From: Craspedostauros australis
Taxonomy: Eukaryota > Bacillariophyta > Bacillariophyceae > Mastogloiales > Achnanthaceae
Direction: 5' to 3'
DNA length: 64,000 bases
Assembly (NCBI GenBank): GCA_026770025.1
Contig: JAMXDE010000041.1
Location: 496,001 to 560,000, forward strand
Part shown: piece after piece, positions 62,422-64,000 of the stretch
Layout of the letters: every line of letters begins with the position of its first letter
How positions within the stretch are numbered: position 1 is the first letter of the stretch
The notes under the pieces: model-generated
Told to the model about the DNA's origin: nothing
Database searches by the model: none
Seen by the model: only the letters and a program-made list of their open reading frames with translations
Made by a program: the position numbers and the translations under genes

Positions 62422-64000
62422 ATGGTGCGACGTATCAAAGAATGCGGTCTCTGCGTTCGTCGATTCATCGCGTTGGCCGACGCACCTGTGTGCGATGCAT
62501 GTTGCGACGCAGTTGACACAGCGCAGAGTTCCGATGCAGCACCAACGAACACAGTAGACATGATCGATCTGCTGTCTTCAGCTCCTGAGGAGGATGCGGG
62601 TGGCACTGCTCATGTTCATGCTGCTGGTGCCGATGATGCCAGCGTGATTTGCTGCGGCAGCGAGGGCGGCGACGACATTCATTGCACACAAGGCAGCTTC
62701 GACGTGGAAGACAGCAACAACAAAGATGGACGGTTGGATGATACTGAGGATGGGACAACAGATTCAGCACTTTGCAAAGCCGGACCTGCCAATGTCAATG
62801 CACACGCACGCACTCCACCCATACAGACGACTCCGGTTGATTTCCACACCGTGACCATCACGAAGACAGCAACTGCCAATGGCAGCAGCAGCACCGACTA
62901 CGACGCACACCGCGAGGACAGCATCTGCTTCATATGTGGCAAGTCGCTGCTGCAGATCAAGCACCGTGTTGCTCACATGAAGCGGTGTGCCAAGAAACAC
63001 CAAGGCGCGACGGCCGATTTGGGAATGCGGGACAGCCGGATTGGTCTGATGAAGGATGATGGTGCATTCCCGAACGATCAGTGCCAGGTAACGCAGAGTT
63101 CTGCCTCCACCAACACCACGATTACCCGCAACCCCTACGCTCAGAAGGGAAGCATAACCTGGCATGGTGACGCAAACGATGTGTTGAAATCTCATGAATC
63201 GGAGACACACAGCCGAGTCTCCAGTATGGCGAGCAGCAGTACGCTTTCTTCGTCCATCGCTGGCACTGGCGGAGGATCAGCGCAAGTCAGCCAGCACGGT
63301 GGAGAAGGCACGTCGCTTGCCAGCAAAAAGCCACCAGCGCGTGATTTGAACAGCGTGCTGATTGCCAATGCACGACGATTGTCACAAATCGAGGCAATCC
63401 GGGCAAAGCAACGTGCAGACAGCCGCACGCAACACACCTCCTACGGTCGTGGGAGGGGTGCTTGGAGAGGGCCGTACAAGAATCGCAAATACAACAGCGT
63501 AAGTGATCTTGCTTTGTGTGTCCGCGATATGTCATGCATGGAAAGATCGATCATTGAAAAGTCTGCATTCAATCTTCATCTCACAAGTCGCACCTGTGCA
63601 TGTCCATCATTTCTGCCCATCCTGTATCCTCCACCACTGTACATACACGTATGCAACTGCAGGAAAACTGCCCATCATACAAGAAGATCACTGGGACCGA
63701 TTTCGTCTGCGATGGATTTTACTACGCCAACGAGTACGTCGCCTGTCTCATTTTCATCTCGCCATCAGCTGGCTGCATTCCTCGACCCGGCCGCTGACCT
63801 TGTCCACCGATGAGACTATCCCTTTGTAGCGTGCTTCTTTTCATCCGAAGGTCGTACCTTGCCGACACATCAACGACGACGACCCCCTGATGACACCTCG
63901 TCTCATCCTGCCGTAATTCTCGTACACCAAATCGCCCACTGCCATACTCGTATGAATACTGACACAATGGCATTCCTATCAATTATACTATGCAATGCGA
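62422..64000 (+). CDS. SNM1/PSO2-like DNA cross-link repair nuclease, 5' part only
   Basis: Exon 1 runs 62422-63498 (start ATG encodes MVRRIKECGLC). The frame is open from 62374, but only with a non-ATG codon. It ends at a GTAAGT donor. Exon 2 starts at 63663 after TGCAG, in phase 0. A UBZ-like finger CFICGKSLLQIKHRVAHMKR with a following Cys lies in exon 1, and an NCPSYKKITGTDFVCDGFYY signature opens exon 2. The latter closely matches the CPFYKKIPGT stretch that starts the metallo-beta-lactamase/beta-CASP nuclease of SNM1/PSO2 proteins. Exon 2 probably ends at 63733 (GTACGT), because the frame afterwards loses similarity and stops at 63797. The nuclease core, including HxHxDH, would lie beyond the window or after an intron I could not resolve. 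Confidence 0.65.

Overview
This window looks like nuclear DNA of a photosynthetic stramenopile, most likely a diatom. The inference rests on four things seen here: a receptor nucleotide cyclase fused to an HD-type phosphodiesterase domain; three single-pass receptor-like proteins with a Ser/Thr/Pro stalk and short leucine-rich repeats closed by a Cys-rich cap; an EGF-repeat multipass membrane protein; and Ty1/copia retrotransposons with polyproteins of the kind common in diatoms. Introns are short (about 190-360 bp) with GTAAGT-like donors. I cannot name the species. No rRNA, tRNA or CRISPR array was seen.

Layout. 1-14 kb is host sequence: a 2143-aa transmembrane cyclase (1051-7482, +) and two LRR receptor-like genes on the minus strand (7895-10965 and 11654-13619). 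14.1-19.6 kb is a complete PIF/Harbinger-type DNA transposon with terminal inverted repeats (TIRs), a CAG target duplication, four genes and a 21-bp satellite array near each end. 19.8-36.9 kb is a copia element with 688-bp LTRs; its gag-pol gene is split by a second, younger copia element with 791-bp LTRs (25981-33907). Both lie on the minus strand. 36.9-39.7 kb is unassigned repeat-rich DNA. An FkbM-type methyltransferase gene (40269-41180) follows, bracketed by two detached Harbinger-like ends. 41.6-46.4 kb holds a truncated copy of the outer LTR that abuts a piggyBac-like transposon; the transposase of that transposon is broken by a 626-bp insertion with an 8-bp target duplication. A third LRR receptor gene lies at 46623-49761 (-). 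51005-57057 is a 6.05-kb DNA transposon with about 160-bp inverted ends, a 4-bp target duplication and one large protein with a D-D-D arrangement. I think this is the least ordinary object in the window; a Sola-like assignment is plausible. The right end is host again: a Cys-rich scramblase-family gene (57413-58416, one intron), an EGF-repeat multipass protein (59715-62024) and the 5' part of an SNM1/PSO2-like DNA repair gene running off the window (62422 onward).

How it fits together. The host genes lean towards the cell surface and signalling (cyclase, LRR proteins, scramblase, EGF protein). More than half the window is mobile DNA of at least five kinds, in several layers of insertion. The exon structures given for the three LRR genes were worked out by hand from donor and acceptor sites; all three close in frame, and internal LRR exons are 72 or 75 nt, each carrying one repeat.
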